From Arthrobacter gengyunqii (GTDB lineage: Bacteria > Actinomycetota > Actinomycetes > Actinomycetales > Micrococcaceae), in the NCBI RefSeq assembly GCF_023022985.1, contig NZ_CP095461.1, positions 1,798,001-1,862,000 of the forward strand: 64,000 nt of DNA, written 5' to 3'. Both the position numbers and the translations under genes were made by a program. Of the stretch, positions 1 through 9,363 are shown piece by piece; the stretch's first letter is position 1; every line of letters starts with the position of its first letter. The notes under the pieces are model-generated. The model was not told the DNA's origin. It was given only the letters and a program-made list of their open reading frames with translations, and searched no databases.

Positions 1-861
1 GAGCAGGCGCAGCAACGGGCGGATGACGCGGCCGGCGGCCGAACGGCGCAGGATGGGGCCGAGTTTCAGGGCTGTCTGCAGCGGAACAAACCATGGATTA
101 ACCTCGAAGAGGCTGCCGTCCCTGCCGTTGAAGACCAACGGGTGTGCGGCCTCGGGGCCCTCGAATCTCTTTCCCTGCCATCCGAAGCTGCCCAGAACGC
201 CGTCGAGGGGATGACCGGTTGGCACTTCTGTTCCCTGCCATGAGCCCGTGAGCTCATCGATGCCCACCGGCGGAAGGGAGTCGAAAAACGCCAGGGCTTC
301 CGTGGAGGTGGTTCCGCCGCTGAGAACGGTCAGTCCGGCCAGCGCTTGGGTGACGCCGTTGTTGGGACTGATGGCGGTGGGGTTGCCGAGGCGGGCGCCG
401 GACAGCGGTGCATAGGCTTCCCACTGTCCACCGGCACTCCCGAGCTTTTCGGTATCGGAATTTGCGTCCTCATATCTGGAGGTGAAGGCTCGCGCGGCCG
501 CAGGATTTGTTGCAGGCGCACTGCTGCGAACTGTGCGGCTCTTTCCCTTGCCGTTCTCGAACTTCACAACAAAGTCACTCCCCAGCTCTGCTGCAATTTG
601 AGCGGCCAACGTTCTTCCCCGCTCCCCGTGAGCTCGGTCCTTACGCTGGGGTGCTGTCTTGTCACCGTCGGCTGTCGCATCCGTAATCGAGGCGTAGTAG
701 CGGCTTTCCCAAGCGGCCAGGTCCGCTGTGAGCTGTTCACTAAGCTGTGAGTCCCCGAAATCGACGGGGCCGTCAGGGAGCCAAACAGGAGATTCGGCCC
801 ATCCGGGAAACAGCCGGACGGGGATGGGAACGCGATGGTGGTCCACTGGGCCTTCTTCCAT
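1..861 (-). CDS. GXWXG / DUF4334 domain protein, C-terminus outside the window
   Basis: An open reading frame of 287 codons runs off the left edge without a stop. It carries G-S-W-Q-G at about residues 206-210, followed by T-G-H-P-L-D and W-x-G-K-R-F, the signature of the GXWXG domain that normally precedes DUF4334. The first 180 or so residues are hydrophilic and match no family I recognise. The start is the first ATG after an open upstream stretch and lacks a clear ribosome site; a GTG five codons in, preceded by GGAAGAAGG, is an alternative. The biochemical role of GXWXG/DUF4334 proteins is poorly known. The family call rests on the motif and is fairly sure; the start is not. Confidence 0.7.
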   Translation of the reverse strand, partial: MEEGPVDHHRVPIPVRLFPGWAESPVWLPDGPVDFGDSQLSEQLTADLAAWESRYYASITDATADGDKTAPQRKDRAHGERGRTLAAQIAAELGSDFVVKFENGKGKSRTVRSSAPATNPAAARAFTSRYEDANSDTEKLGSAGGQWEAYAPLSGARLGNPTAISPNNGVTQALAGLTVLSGGTTSTEALAFFDSLPPVGIDELTGSWQGTEVPTGHPLDGVLGSFGWQGKRFEGPEAAHPLVFNGRDGSLFEVNPWFVPLQTALKLGPILRRSAAGRVIRPLLRLL

Positions 862-1071
862 CCGACGGGTTTTCGATGCTAGGTGAAATGTACGTGAAAG
901 GTACCTCTGGGCAAACGTTATGAAACCCGCGGCACTCAGTCCGGGCGCCAGAGAACCAGTACTTTTTCGAAGAAACTTGAGTAGTGCCGCCCTCCGATTA
1001 TGCCGGCACCTGAAGCTAAAATAGAACGTATGTACTACTCCTAAAGGCTGAACGGCAACGGAGGCTCCAGA
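862..1071. other. Divergent intergenic region
   Basis: About 210 bases between the leftward GXWXG gene and the rightward DUF222 gene, more AT-rich than its flanks, so promoters for both probably lie here. I saw no convincing operator or hairpin. Confidence 0.4.
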
Positions 1072-2694
1072 TTGAACACCGCAGTCATCCCAGGTCGGCC
1101 TCCCCTTGAAGGGAGGACTTCTGCCGGCAGCGCTCGCCGCTGCGGTCCCGGCGGAGAGCAGGCTGTTGACCCTGGGGCTGGGCCAGTGTCGGTGGAGGTG
1201 CTGGAGGCTGCTGAGCGGGTGCGGTTGATTGATGAGATTCGGTTACTGGAGGAGTTGAAGTCCGCGGCTGCGGCGGCGCAGGCTCGTGCTGCGGCGGCGT
1301 TTGATGCTTCCACCCGGCGTGCCCAGGTCCGGGCGGGGCTGGCGGTGGAGCAGGCGGGCCGGGGAGTGGGAGCGCAGATCGGGTTGGCCCGCCGGGAGTC
1401 ACCCCACCGGGGGAACCGGTTGCTGGGGTTGGCGAGGATCCTGACCGCGGAGATGCCGTGCACCTTGCAGGCGTTGAGCGTGGGGGTGATCAGTGAGTGG
1501 CGGGCCACGCTGCTGGTGCGGGAGACTGCGTGCCTGTCCCGGGAGGACCGGGGGCGGGTGGATGAGGTCGTGGCCGGGGATCTGGCGGGGTTGGAGGCTC
1601 TGGGGGATCGGGCACTGGTCGCGCGGGTGAGGTCTTTGTCGTACGGGTTGGATCCGCATGCGGTGGTGAATCGTGCGGCGAAGGCGGTTGAGGGCCGGTA
1701 TGTGTCGTGTCGTCCGGCGCCGGACACGATGACGTATTTGACAGGGTTGTTGCCGGTGGCTCAGGGCGTGGGGGTGTTCGCGTCGTTGTCGCGGGAGGCG
1801 GATCGGTTGAAGGCGGCCGGGGATGCCCGGGGTCGGGGGCAGATTATGGCCGATACGTTGGTGGAGCGGGTCACGGGCAAGGCGCGGGCCGAGGATGTGC
1901 GGGTGGAGGTGCAGTTGATCATGACGGATCGGGCGTTGCTGGCCGGGGTCCTGGCACCTGATGACATGGATGCTGGTGTCGAGGAACCGGTGGGTGCCGG
2001 TAGGCGTGCGGGTTCTTTGGGCGGGTTTGTTCCTGCTGGTTCGGAGCCTGCGGTGTTGGCGGGGTACGGGGTGGTGCCGGCGCAGTGGGCGCGGGACCTG
2101 ATCCGTGGCAGTCGGCCGGGCAGCGGTGCGGGAACCGTCCCAAGCCTCCAGCGTGAGGACACCGACGCTGGAACGTCTGGATCCAAGAACCACGGAGGCT
2201 CAGGAAACTGTAGGCCAACTCATAACCAGTCATCGGGGTGGGCTGCGCCTTGGGGTGTGCCGCGGGCGCGTCCGGATCCGTGGACCGAGGTGTGGCTGCG
2301 GCGGTTGTATGTGGTGCCGGAGTCAGGCCGGCTGGTGGCCATGGATTCAAAGGCACGGTTGGTGCCGAAGGGGTTGGCGCGGTTCATCGCAACCCGGGAC
2401 CAGGTGTGTCGGACGCCGTGGTGTGGTGCGCCGATCCGGCATTATGACCATGTTGTTCCGGTTCGTGAGGGTGGTCGGACTACGGCGGAGAATGTTCAGG
2501 GGTTGTGCGAGGCCTGCAACCAGGCGAAGGAAGCGCCCGGATGGACCAGCCGAACGGTACGGGACACAGACTTCGGCCCGCCGGTCGACACCCCGGAGCT
2601 AGTTCACCGACTGGGCAGGCATACGGTGGTGACAACCACGCCCACAGGGCATGTTTATTGGTCTGTTGCTCCTTGTCCACCGGCTCTGGAGTAA
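1072..2694 (+). CDS. DUF222 / HNH endonuclease domain protein (13E12 repeat family)
   Basis: 540 residues. The long helical DUF222 region spans roughly residues 40-330. An HNH nuclease module lies near residues 440-490: paired cysteines in C-R-T-P-W-C-G, then H-Y-D-H, then C-E-A-C. HNH modules bind one metal ion and cut DNA. Members of this family are numerous in Arthrobacter and mycobacteria, and their role is unproven. The start is a TTG seven bases after GGAGG. Codon use is unlike the neighbours, with many ttg, gcg, ggg and gtg codons, so the opposite strand reads Pro/Arg-rich. The linker at about 2125-2230 (residues 352-386) differs in composition from both domains. A second family member lies at 48450-50081. 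Confidence 0.85.
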   Translation: MNTAVIPGRPPLEGRTSAGSARRCGPGGEQAVDPGAGPVSVEVLEAAERVRLIDEIRLLEELKSAAAAAQARAAAAFDASTRRAQVRAGLAVEQAGRGVGAQIGLARRESPHRGNRLLGLARILTAEMPCTLQALSVGVISEWRATLLVRETACLSREDRGRVDEVVAGDLAGLEALGDRALVARVRSLSYGLDPHAVVNRAAKAVEGRYVSCRPAPDTMTYLTGLLPVAQGVGVFASLSREADRLKAAGDARGRGQIMADTLVERVTGKARAEDVRVEVQLIMTDRALLAGVLAPDDMDAGVEEPVGAGRRAGSLGGFVPAGSEPAVLAGYGVVPAQWARDLIRGSRPGSGAGTVPSLQREDTDAGTSGSKNHGGSGNCRPTHNQSSGWAAPWGVPRARPDPWTEVWLRRLYVVPESGRLVAMDSKARLVPKGLARFIATRDQVCRTPWCGAPIRHYDHVVPVREGGRTTAENVQGLCEACNQAKEAPGWTSRTVRDTDFGPPVDTPELVHRLGRHTVVTTTPTGHVYWSVAPCPPALE

Positions 2695-2737
2695 AGGTGT
2701 TGGCAGAAGTCAGGTCCAGACACGGGAGAATGGACCA

Positions 2738-5431
2738 GTGAGCACACAGCATTCAACCGGCAAGCCAGACCGGTCAAACGCCCTGGCCCGGGCGCCCTTC
2801 AACCTGGAGCACATCGGCGCGGGGCTGGTCTTTGCCGAGGCGCTGCCTGATCTGGCGGCGGCCCTGGACCCGGTGAACGGAAAGAACGCGGCCGTTGTGC
2901 AGGCGCCGCCGGGAACAGGAAAAACCACCCTGGTTCCGCCGCTCCTCGCCAACCTGCTCTTCAGCGGCGAAGCAACAGCTGGTCCCGTATCCCGGATCGT
3001 CGTGACACAGCCGCGCCGGGTGGCCGCACGTTCGGCAGCACGCCGGCTCGCAGCATTGGACAAGAGCCGACTGGGAGATCGGATCGGTTACACCGTCCGC
3101 GGTGAAAGCCACACCGGACCGGACACCGTCATCGAATTCGTCACCCCGGGGATTCTGCTGCGCCGCTTGCTGGCCGATCCCGGGTTGGAAGGCACCGCCG
3201 CTGTGGTCCTGGACGAGGTCCACGAGCGCGGGTTGGAAACAGATCTGCTGCTGGGCATGCTCACCGAAGTCCGGCAGCTGCGCGACGGCCTCACCTTGGT
3301 GGCGATGTCGGCCACTTTGGATGCACCTCGCTTTGCCGCGCTGATTGGGAGCGGGGATGGAAGTGAGAGAAACGGCGACGGCCCGGTTCCCGTCGTCGGC
3401 TGCGCCTCGGCACTGTATCCGCTGGGCGTTCGGTGGGCCCCGGCACCGTCCCTGCGTCTGGACGAGCACGGCGTGACCCGAAGTTTCCTGCAGCATGTGG
3501 CTGATACGGCGGCTGCAGCGCACAGCGAACTGCTGGCCGAGAATCCGCAGGCCGACGCCCTCGTCTTTGTGCCGGGTGCCTGGGAAGTCTCCCATGTGGC
3601 GGCGAGGATTCGCAGCCGCGCCGGCGCGGGAACCGAAGTGTTGGAGCTGCACGGGCAGATCGACCCGCGGGACCAGGACCGAGCCGTTTCGGGACGGTCA
3701 GCCGGTGATAAACCGAGGATCATCGTGTCCACCAGCCTGGCCGAATCCTCCCTGACGGTACCGGGGGTCCGCCTGGTCATCGATTCCGGCTTGGCACGGG
3801 AACCGCGCCGGGACGCAGCACGCGGCATGTCGGGACTGGTGACCGTTTCCTGTTCCCGGGCCTCAGCCGAACAGCGCGCCGGACGTGCGGCGCGCCAAGG
3901 GCCGGGACTCGTGGTCCGCTGCTACGACGAACGCACATTCGGCGCCTCGCCGGCACATCAGACACCGGAGATCTCGGTCGCGGACCTGACCGCTGCGGCT
4001 CTGGTCCTGGCATGCTGGGGTTCGCCCGGCGGTGACGGGCTGGCATTGCCGGATGCACCGCCGCGCACCGCGATGGCGGACGCCCAAACCGTGCTGCGGG
4101 ACCTCGGCGCCGTGGATGCTGCCGGCGCCGTGACCGCATTGGGCAAGACGCTTGCCCGGATCCCCGCCGATCCGCGGTTGGCTCGGGCGCTGCTGGACGG
4201 CTCCCGTGTTGTCGGTGTCCGGACAGCCGCCGAGGCAGTGGCACTGGTCTCCGGAGACCATCGTGCTCCCGGCGCCGACCTGACCCGTCTTCTCACCGCC
4301 CTGCGATCGGGGCGGGACCCGGGGGAGCGGCGCTGGGCTGAGGATGTGCGGCGCATGCAGGACCTTGTTCGGCGCGAACACCACAAAGAGCAAACGTCTC
4401 GTGCCGATGACCGGGTGCCGGCGGACGTTGCGGGGGCTGACGCCGTCGGGTTCGTGATTGGGCTGGCCTTTCCGGACCGCATTGCCCGCCGCGTTCCCGG
4501 AGACGGACCGGAACGCTATCTTCTCTCCTCCGGAACCCGGGCAGGCCTGCCGGAGGGCAGCCCGCTGACAGGTCATGAATGGCTTGCGGTTGCTGAAGTT
4601 ACCCGCGCCCAGGGCCGCGACGCCGCCGGAACCGGAGCCGTTATCCGCTCCGCCGCCCCGCTGAGTGATGACACTGCGGAAGCCGCGGCACGGCACCTGC
4701 TCACCGACACGGTGGAGGCGAGGTTTGTGTCCGGGCGCGTCACTGCCCGGCGCGAACGGCGGCTTGGGGCAATTGTGCTGTCCTCAACGCCGGTCCGGCC
4801 TTCGGTGGAAGAAGGAAAGCCGGCTGTGGCACGGGCCCTCGAGCAGGAAGGCCTGGGTGTGATCGGGTTCTCCCCGGCCGCCGATGCCCTGCGCCGCCGC
4901 ATGGCGCTGCTTCACCGCGAGTTGGGGGAGCCATGGCCGGATGTCTCCGAGCGCTCCCTGCTGGCGAGGCTGGATGATTGGCTGGCGCCGGAGCTCAACG
5001 CCCTTGCCTCCGGTGCCTCGGTGAACGGCATCGACCTCACGGAGCCGCTGCGCCGCCTGCTGCCCTGGCCGGAAGCCTCTCGCATGGGAGAGCTGGCGCC
5101 GGAGCGGCTCACCGTTCCCAGCGGTTCCCACGTGCGCATTGCTTACCCCGAGCCGGACGACGACGGCGGGCGCCCCGTGGTGGCGGTCAAACTCCAGGAA
5201 TGCTTCGGCTGGGCGGAAACCCCGCGGGTCATCCAAGGCCGGGTGCCGGTGCTCTTCCACCTGCTCTCGCCCGCCCGGCAGCCCCTGGCGGTCACCGATG
5301 ACCTGGCATCGTTCTGGGCGGGGCCCTATCTGCAGGTGCGGGCCCAAATGCGCGGCAGGTATCCCAAGCATCCCTGGCCCGAGGACCCCTGGTCGGCGAA
5401 GGCAACAGCCAAAACCAAGGCGCGCATGTAG
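2738..5431 (+). CDS. hrpB: ATP-dependent RNA helicase HrpB
   Basis: 897 residues, close to the usual size of HrpB, a DEAH-type superfamily 2 helicase of unclear cellular role. Walker A P-P-G-T-G-K-T-T lies at residues 57-64 and the DEAH box reads D-E-V-H at 159-162. The helicase C-terminal domain follows, with S-T-S-L-A-E-S-S-L-T-V and the arginine-finger stretch A-E-Q-R-A-G-R-A-A-R. HrpB-type C-terminal domains complete the protein. The frame is open from 2651, but GTG 2738, eight bases after GGGAGA, gives a conventional N-terminus; the upstream extension overlaps the end of the DUF222 gene and looks unreal. No operon partner is evident. Confidence 0.92.
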   Translation: MSTQHSTGKPDRSNALARAPFNLEHIGAGLVFAEALPDLAAALDPVNGKNAAVVQAPPGTGKTTLVPPLLANLLFSGEATAGPVSRIVVTQPRRVAARSAARRLAALDKSRLGDRIGYTVRGESHTGPDTVIEFVTPGILLRRLLADPGLEGTAAVVLDEVHERGLETDLLLGMLTEVRQLRDGLTLVAMSATLDAPRFAALIGSGDGSERNGDGPVPVVGCASALYPLGVRWAPAPSLRLDEHGVTRSFLQHVADTAAAAHSELLAENPQADALVFVPGAWEVSHVAARIRSRAGAGTEVLELHGQIDPRDQDRAVSGRSAGDKPRIIVSTSLAESSLTVPGVRLVIDSGLAREPRRDAARGMSGLVTVSCSRASAEQRAGRAARQGPGLVVRCYDERTFGASPAHQTPEISVADLTAAALVLACWGSPGGDGLALPDAPPRTAMADAQTVLRDLGAVDAAGAVTALGKTLARIPADPRLARALLDGSRVVGVRTAAEAVALVSGDHRAPGADLTRLLTALRSGRDPGERRWAEDVRRMQDLVRREHHKEQTSRADDRVPADVAGADAVGFVIGLAFPDRIARRVPGDGPERYLLSSGTRAGLPEGSPLTGHEWLAVAEVTRAQGRDAAGTGAVIRSAAPLSDDTAEAAARHLLTDTVEARFVSGRVTARRERRLGAIVLSSTPVRPSVEEGKPAVARALEQEGLGVIGFSPAADALRRRMALLHRELGEPWPDVSERSLLARLDDWLAPELNALASGASVNGIDLTEPLRRLLPWPEASRMGELAPERLTVPSGSHVRIAYPEPDDDGGRPVVAVKLQECFGWAETPRVIQGRVPVLFHLLSPARQPLAVTDDLASFWAGPYLQVRAQMRGRYPKHPWPEDPWSAKATAKTKARM

Positions 5432-5519
5432 CTGCGATGCGCATCACGTGGGTGGCTGCGCCGCGTAGCCTGGATGCGCTCATAGGCTGGAAGGGCGGCG
5501 ATTCGTCTCTTCCGCCGCA

Positions 5520-6605
5520 GTGAAAGGCCTTGGCTCCGTGCTGCACCACCTCCGTGATTTCCTGTCGGTCCCGGCCGGCCGCGGCCATCGCTTTCCAGCA
5601 GCCCGGGTTGCGGCGGGACTGCTGATACCGCTGCTGGTGCTGATCCTGCTTGACCGCACCGACCTGACCATGTGCGCCATCTTCGGATCCCTGACCGGAG
5701 TCTTCGGCCGCAGCGAACCGCACTGGCGCAGGCTCCGGCACCAAACCCACTCCGGTGCGCTGATGTGTCTCACCGTGGCAGCCGGCGTCTCCATGTCCCT
5801 GGCCGGCCGAAGCGATTGGGAAGTCGTCGCAGCCGCCACACTGATTGCCGGAGTTATTTCAATTGCGGCTGACTACCTTCGGGTGCGGCCGGCCGGACCG
5901 TTCACCTACATTTTTGCTTTTACGGCCACTGCGGACGCACCGTTCAACGGTTCCGTCGGCGAAGCAGCACTGGCTGCAGGCGGCGGTGCGCTGACGGCCA
6001 TACTGCTGGGCATCGCAGGCCGCCTGCATGCCCGCCGGCACACCCCGGCCGTGCCCCGCACGCCGGCTCCGCCACCGATGTGGCCGGCCATCCTGCGGCA
6101 CTCGGCCCGGTACATCACCGCCGTCGCCGCCGCCGGATCCCTGGCAGTGCTGGTGGGGCCCGGCCACAGTTACTGGGCCATGCTCGCCGCGTGTGCTCCG
6201 ATTGCTGCTGCGGATGCGGCGCGCACCCCGCTGCGGGCCGTACATTTCCTCCTGGGCACCTACGCAGGCGTGCTCCTATCTGCGCTGCTCCTTCAACCCG
6301 ACTGGACCCCGGTGCAGCTGGCCGTCCTGCTGACGCTGCTGCAGTTTGCCGGCGAGGTGTACGTCATCCGGCACTACGCACTGGCCATGGTCTTCCTGAC
6401 TCCGGTCGCGCTGCTGATGACGGGTTTCCTCTCCTCCCAGCCGGTAGGGGAGCTGACGCTGGACCGGGCAGTCGAAACCACCATTGGCGCGGCAGTCGCC
6501 GTCGTCGTTGTCCTGCTCACCACGCGCCGCCCGGCAGGTTCACCGCGTCCCGAAACTGCCGGCAGAACCGCTATTACGGCCGGCCCGGACGCAAACAGGC
6601 GCTAA
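5520..6605 (+). CDS. FUSC family inner-membrane protein
   Basis: 361 residues, mostly hydrophobic. Two clusters of membrane helices (about residues 25-145 and 190-330) flank a short Pro/Arg-rich loop (HARRHTPAVPRTPAPPP), the doubled layout of the FUSC (fusaric-acid-resistance-like) family. Members are thought to export aromatic acids or other small organics. The start is a GTG with no strong ribosome site, so the N-terminus may be wrong by some residues. The gene ends 40 bases before the response regulator and may share its transcript; if so the two-component pair could regulate it, which is inference. Confidence 0.7.
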   Translation: MKGLGSVLHHLRDFLSVPAGRGHRFPAARVAAGLLIPLLVLILLDRTDLTMCAIFGSLTGVFGRSEPHWRRLRHQTHSGALMCLTVAAGVSMSLAGRSDWEVVAAATLIAGVISIAADYLRVRPAGPFTYIFAFTATADAPFNGSVGEAALAAGGGALTAILLGIAGRLHARRHTPAVPRTPAPPPMWPAILRHSARYITAVAAAGSLAVLVGPGHSYWAMLAACAPIAAADAARTPLRAVHFLLGTYAGVLLSALLLQPDWTPVQLAVLLTLLQFAGEVYVIRHYALAMVFLTPVALLMTGFLSSQPVGELTLDRAVETTIGAAVAVVVVLLTTRRPAGSPRPETAGRTAITAGPDANRR

Positions 6606-6645
6606 CCCCGGGCCGGGCAGCTGCCCGGAGAATAGACTTTCTTGC

Positions 6646-7314
6646 ATGACGGACCGCCCCCGGATTCTTGTCGTGGAAGATGACCGCCAACTGGCGCGGA
6701 TGCTGGCGGACCTCCTGAAATCGGAGGGCTATCAGGTGACGCTGGCCTTCGACGGACAGCGCGCACTGCACGAGGGTTTGACCCACCCCTTCGATGTGCT
6801 GCTGCTGGACCGCGGGCTGCCCGCGATCGAGGGCCTGGACGTGCTGGCCCGGCTCCGCAGCCGCGGCGTGCTGACACCCGCGCTGGTCCTTTCCGCGCTG
6901 GGGAACCCCGCGGACCGGGTCGAGGGGCTGGACCGGGGCGCCGAAGACTATCTTGCGAAGCCGTTTGACATTGACGAACTGCTGGCGCGCCTGCGGGCAC
7001 TGCGGCGCCGGAACATAACCCGGGTTCCGGTCCTGCCCGTCCCCGGCGGCGTGCTGGACACCACCGGACGCACCGTCACCACGGAGGCCGGTGAAGTGGT
7101 GGTGCTGTCGGACCGCGAGGGTGCCCTGCTCGAACATCTGGCCCGCCGCCCCGGACAGGTCTTTCCGCGGGCAGACCTGCTCGAGACGGTCTTCCCTGAA
7201 GCGGACGACGACGGCGTTGTGGACACCTATGTGCATTACCTTCGGCGCAAGCTGGGCAAGGAGATTGTGCTGACGGTGCGGGGAATCGGCTACCGGCTCG
7301 GCGTGCGGTCGTGA
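6646..7314 (+). CDS. OmpR-family response regulator
   Basis: 222 residues. The receiver domain has acidic E-D-D at 11-13, phospho-acceptor D55 and conserved K106. The C-terminal half is a winged-helix DNA-binding domain ending in the usual V-D-T-Y-V-H-Y-L-R-R-K-L-G-K and R-G-I-G-Y-R-L-G. The frame is open from 6484, but the ATG at 6646 gives the standard receiver N-terminus. The gene overlaps its kinase by four bases, so the two are translationally coupled. The signal is unknown. Candidate targets are the FUSC gene upstream and the acidic protein gene downstream. Confidence 0.93.
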   Translation: MTDRPRILVVEDDRQLARMLADLLKSEGYQVTLAFDGQRALHEGLTHPFDVLLLDRGLPAIEGLDVLARLRSRGVLTPALVLSALGNPADRVEGLDRGAEDYLAKPFDIDELLARLRALRRRNITRVPVLPVPGGVLDTTGRTVTTEAGEVVVLSDREGALLEHLARRPGQVFPRADLLETVFPEADDDGVVDTYVHYLRRKLGKEIVLTVRGIGYRLGVRS

Positions 7315-8645
7315 GCACGCGCCGCCGCAGTTCTGAAGAAACCGAACTGCGGCGTGCATCGCTGCGCCTGGCCGCACAGTTCACGGCCCTGATTGTGGTG
7401 CTGCTGGGCCTGGCCGGGGTCCTCGTGTACGGGCTGGTGTCGGCCCAGACCCGGGATGCCGCGGAGCAGACCCTCGTCTCGGCGGTGGAGTTCAACTCTC
7501 CGCGGGAGGCTCCGCTGGACGTGTTCGTGGCAGTGTACGACGACGGCCGGCTGGCTGTTTCACGCAACATGCCCTCCGGCCTGCCCGATGAAGAGGCACT
7601 GGCGGACGTGGCAAATACCGGTGAATCCCGCCGGGACACGGTGACTGACGGGGACCGCAGCTATGAAGTCCTGACCACACGCCGCGGCCGCGACGTGGTT
7701 CAGGCCGCCGTCGACACGCATGAAGCGGATGAACAGCTGCGCAGGTTATCCCTGGCGCTGGTGGTGTCAGTCCTGGCCGCAGGAGTTGTCGCCGGAGCTC
7801 TCTCGGCATGGGCCGCCCGTGCCGCCATGCGTCCCATGGCGGAAGCACTGGCCCTGCAGCGGCGGTTTGTTGCCGATGCCAGCCATGAACTGCGGACGCC
7901 CCTGACGCTGTTGAGCATGCGCGCGCAGATGCTCCGCCGCCGGCTTGCTGCGGAGACTGACGCCCGGATTGACGTGCATACTGACGCGGAGACCGGCGCA
8001 GAGATTGACGCGGCGACAGCACGCGAAGAAGCCGTCCAGGCCGCTGATGAGGTGGTGGATGACACCAAGGTGCTGACCGGCATTCTTGAGGATTTGCTGA
8101 TGTCTGCTGATCCGCGCCGCTCGGGGCCGTTGGAAGAGGTGGATCTCGTGTCGCTGGCACGTGCCGCCGTCCGTTCGCTGCAGCCTGAGGCCACGCGGCG
8201 GGGGCTGACACTGGAATTGGACGCCCCGGACCCGGAGGTGACGGTGCGCGGCGGACAGTTTGCCCTGCAGCGGGTGTTTACGGCCCTCGGCGCCAACGCC
8301 CTGGACTATGCCCGCTCACAGGTGCGCTTCTCGGTTCTGAAAAGCGGGCGGGACGCCGTTATCCGGGTCTCCGACGACGGGCCGGGGTTTCCGCCGGGGT
8401 TCAGCCGGCAGGCCTTTGAACGGTTTGCCTCAGCCCGGGACCGGGCGGAGCCGAAACCCCGCGACGACGGGGCGGGAGCGGCACCGAGGCATTACGGTCT
8501 GGGCCTGGCGCTCGTAGCGGAAATTGCTGCACGGTACGGCGGCAGCGTCAGTGCCCTGCCGGCGGTGAATGGGACCGGGGGAGTGCTGGAGGTTCGGCTG
8601 CCGGCTACCCGGAGGCACTCCGGCTCCACAGGACGGGAAGTCTAA
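7311..8645 (+). CDS. Sensor histidine kinase, partner of the OmpR-type regulator
   Basis: 444 residues, GTG start inside the regulator stop. One membrane helix at about 24-45 and another at about 146-168 enclose a short extracytoplasmic loop of about 100 residues. The H box F-V-A-D-A-S-H-E-L-R-T-P-L places the phosphorylated histidine at 192. The ATPase domain has the N box in A-N-A-L and D-D-G-P-G-F-P. A stretch near 215-240 is unusually acidic and repetitive (alternating Asp/Glu/Ala with Thr) and lies between the dimerisation helices. The sensed signal cannot be read from the sequence. Confidence 0.92.
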   Translation: MSTRRRSSEETELRRASLRLAAQFTALIVVLLGLAGVLVYGLVSAQTRDAAEQTLVSAVEFNSPREAPLDVFVAVYDDGRLAVSRNMPSGLPDEEALADVANTGESRRDTVTDGDRSYEVLTTRRGRDVVQAAVDTHEADEQLRRLSLALVVSVLAAGVVAGALSAWAARAAMRPMAEALALQRRFVADASHELRTPLTLLSMRAQMLRRRLAAETDARIDVHTDAETGAEIDAATAREEAVQAADEVVDDTKVLTGILEDLLMSADPRRSGPLEEVDLVSLARAAVRSLQPEATRRGLTLELDAPDPEVTVRGGQFALQRVFTALGANALDYARSQVRFSVLKSGRDAVIRVSDDGPGFPPGFSRQAFERFASARDRAEPKPRDDGAGAAPRHYGLGLALVAEIAARYGGSVSALPAVNGTGGVLEVRLPATRRHSGSTGREV

Positions 8646-8713
8646 GAAATCTCGAAGAAACAGTTCCGAGAATGGTGGTGTAACCAATCCACTAATCGGA
8701 GGTGAGTAACACT

Positions 8714-9208
8714 ATGGCTTTCCGGGACAAGGCTCGGGGTCCACTTGGGTGGATTCTCGGCATCGTGGGAGGTCTGGCACTGCTGGTCGGTTCCTTTTTC
8801 GCCGGCATGGCCACTGCTGATACGGCTGCGGACCAGGAACAGGCGTCAGTGACCGAGCAGCAGGAAGATCAGCAAGGTCAGGACAACGAGCAGCACCGCA
8901 AGGGTGAGCGCCATCAAGACGACGGCACCGACGCCGACTCTGACGCGCAGAAGCAAGACACGGATTCCGATCAGGACTCCGGTTCGAAGCCCGGCAAGGG
9001 AATGCGCGATGGCGAGGACGGCCCCGCTGAGGACGGCACCGGCGACGACGGCACCGCTGAGGATGCGCCTGAACGTGGACATGGCGGCCGTCACCACGAC
9101 GGCCAGCCGGACCACGGCACCGATGAAGACGGCACGCGCGATGACGGTCACCACGGCAAAGAGCAGAAGCAGGACGGAGACACCACGCAGGACGCTCCGG
9201 CAGCCTGA
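8714..9208 (+). CDS. Small single-pass membrane protein with long acidic Asp/Gly/His-rich tail
   Basis: 164 residues. A short basic N-terminus and one hydrophobic helix (about 10-34) are followed by some 125 residues of low complexity made mostly of Asp, Glu, Gln, Gly and His, with repeated D-G-T and G-H-H-type clusters. I recognise no family. The tail would be disordered, strongly negative and able to bind cations; which side of the membrane it faces is not certain. The ATG follows GGAGGTGA at 8697-8704; an in-frame GTG inside that ribosome site (8702) is less likely. It lies 68 bases after the histidine kinase, so it may be a target or accessory of that system. This is inference. Confidence 0.65.
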   Translation: MAFRDKARGPLGWILGIVGGLALLVGSFFAGMATADTAADQEQASVTEQQEDQQGQDNEQHRKGERHQDDGTDADSDAQKQDTDSDQDSGSKPGKGMRDGEDGPAEDGTGDDGTAEDAPERGHGGRHHDGQPDHGTDEDGTRDDGHHGKEQKQDGDTTQDAPAA

Positions 9209-9264
9209 CAGCTTCCGGCACAGCACCGGCAGACAACGAACAGACAACAATCAGACACAAAGAA

Positions 9265-9290
9265 AACGCCCGGCCATCTGGCCGGGCGTT
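9265..9290. terminator. Perfect 11-bp hairpin terminator between convergent genes
   Basis: Arms AACGCCCGGCC and GGCCGGGCGTT enclose a 4-base loop. On the minus strand the stem is followed by TTTCTTTG, so it best fits termination of the LysM/NlpC gene, but it can serve both directions. Confidence 0.85.
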
Positions 9291-9363
9291 CCCTTGTGCA
9301 TTCATCGAACGGCGCGGGTCCGTTCGCTTCCCGCGCCTTTCGATGCGCGCTACAGCTGCGTGA

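Noticed and set aside
346..750. 134-codon plus-strand frame near the left edge
   Set aside because: Shadow of the partial GXWXG/DUF4334 gene, whose motifs are clear on the minus strand.
2651..2737. 29-codon N-terminal extension of HrpB
   Set aside because: It overlaps the end of the DUF222 gene and has no ribosome site, while the GTG at 2738 does.
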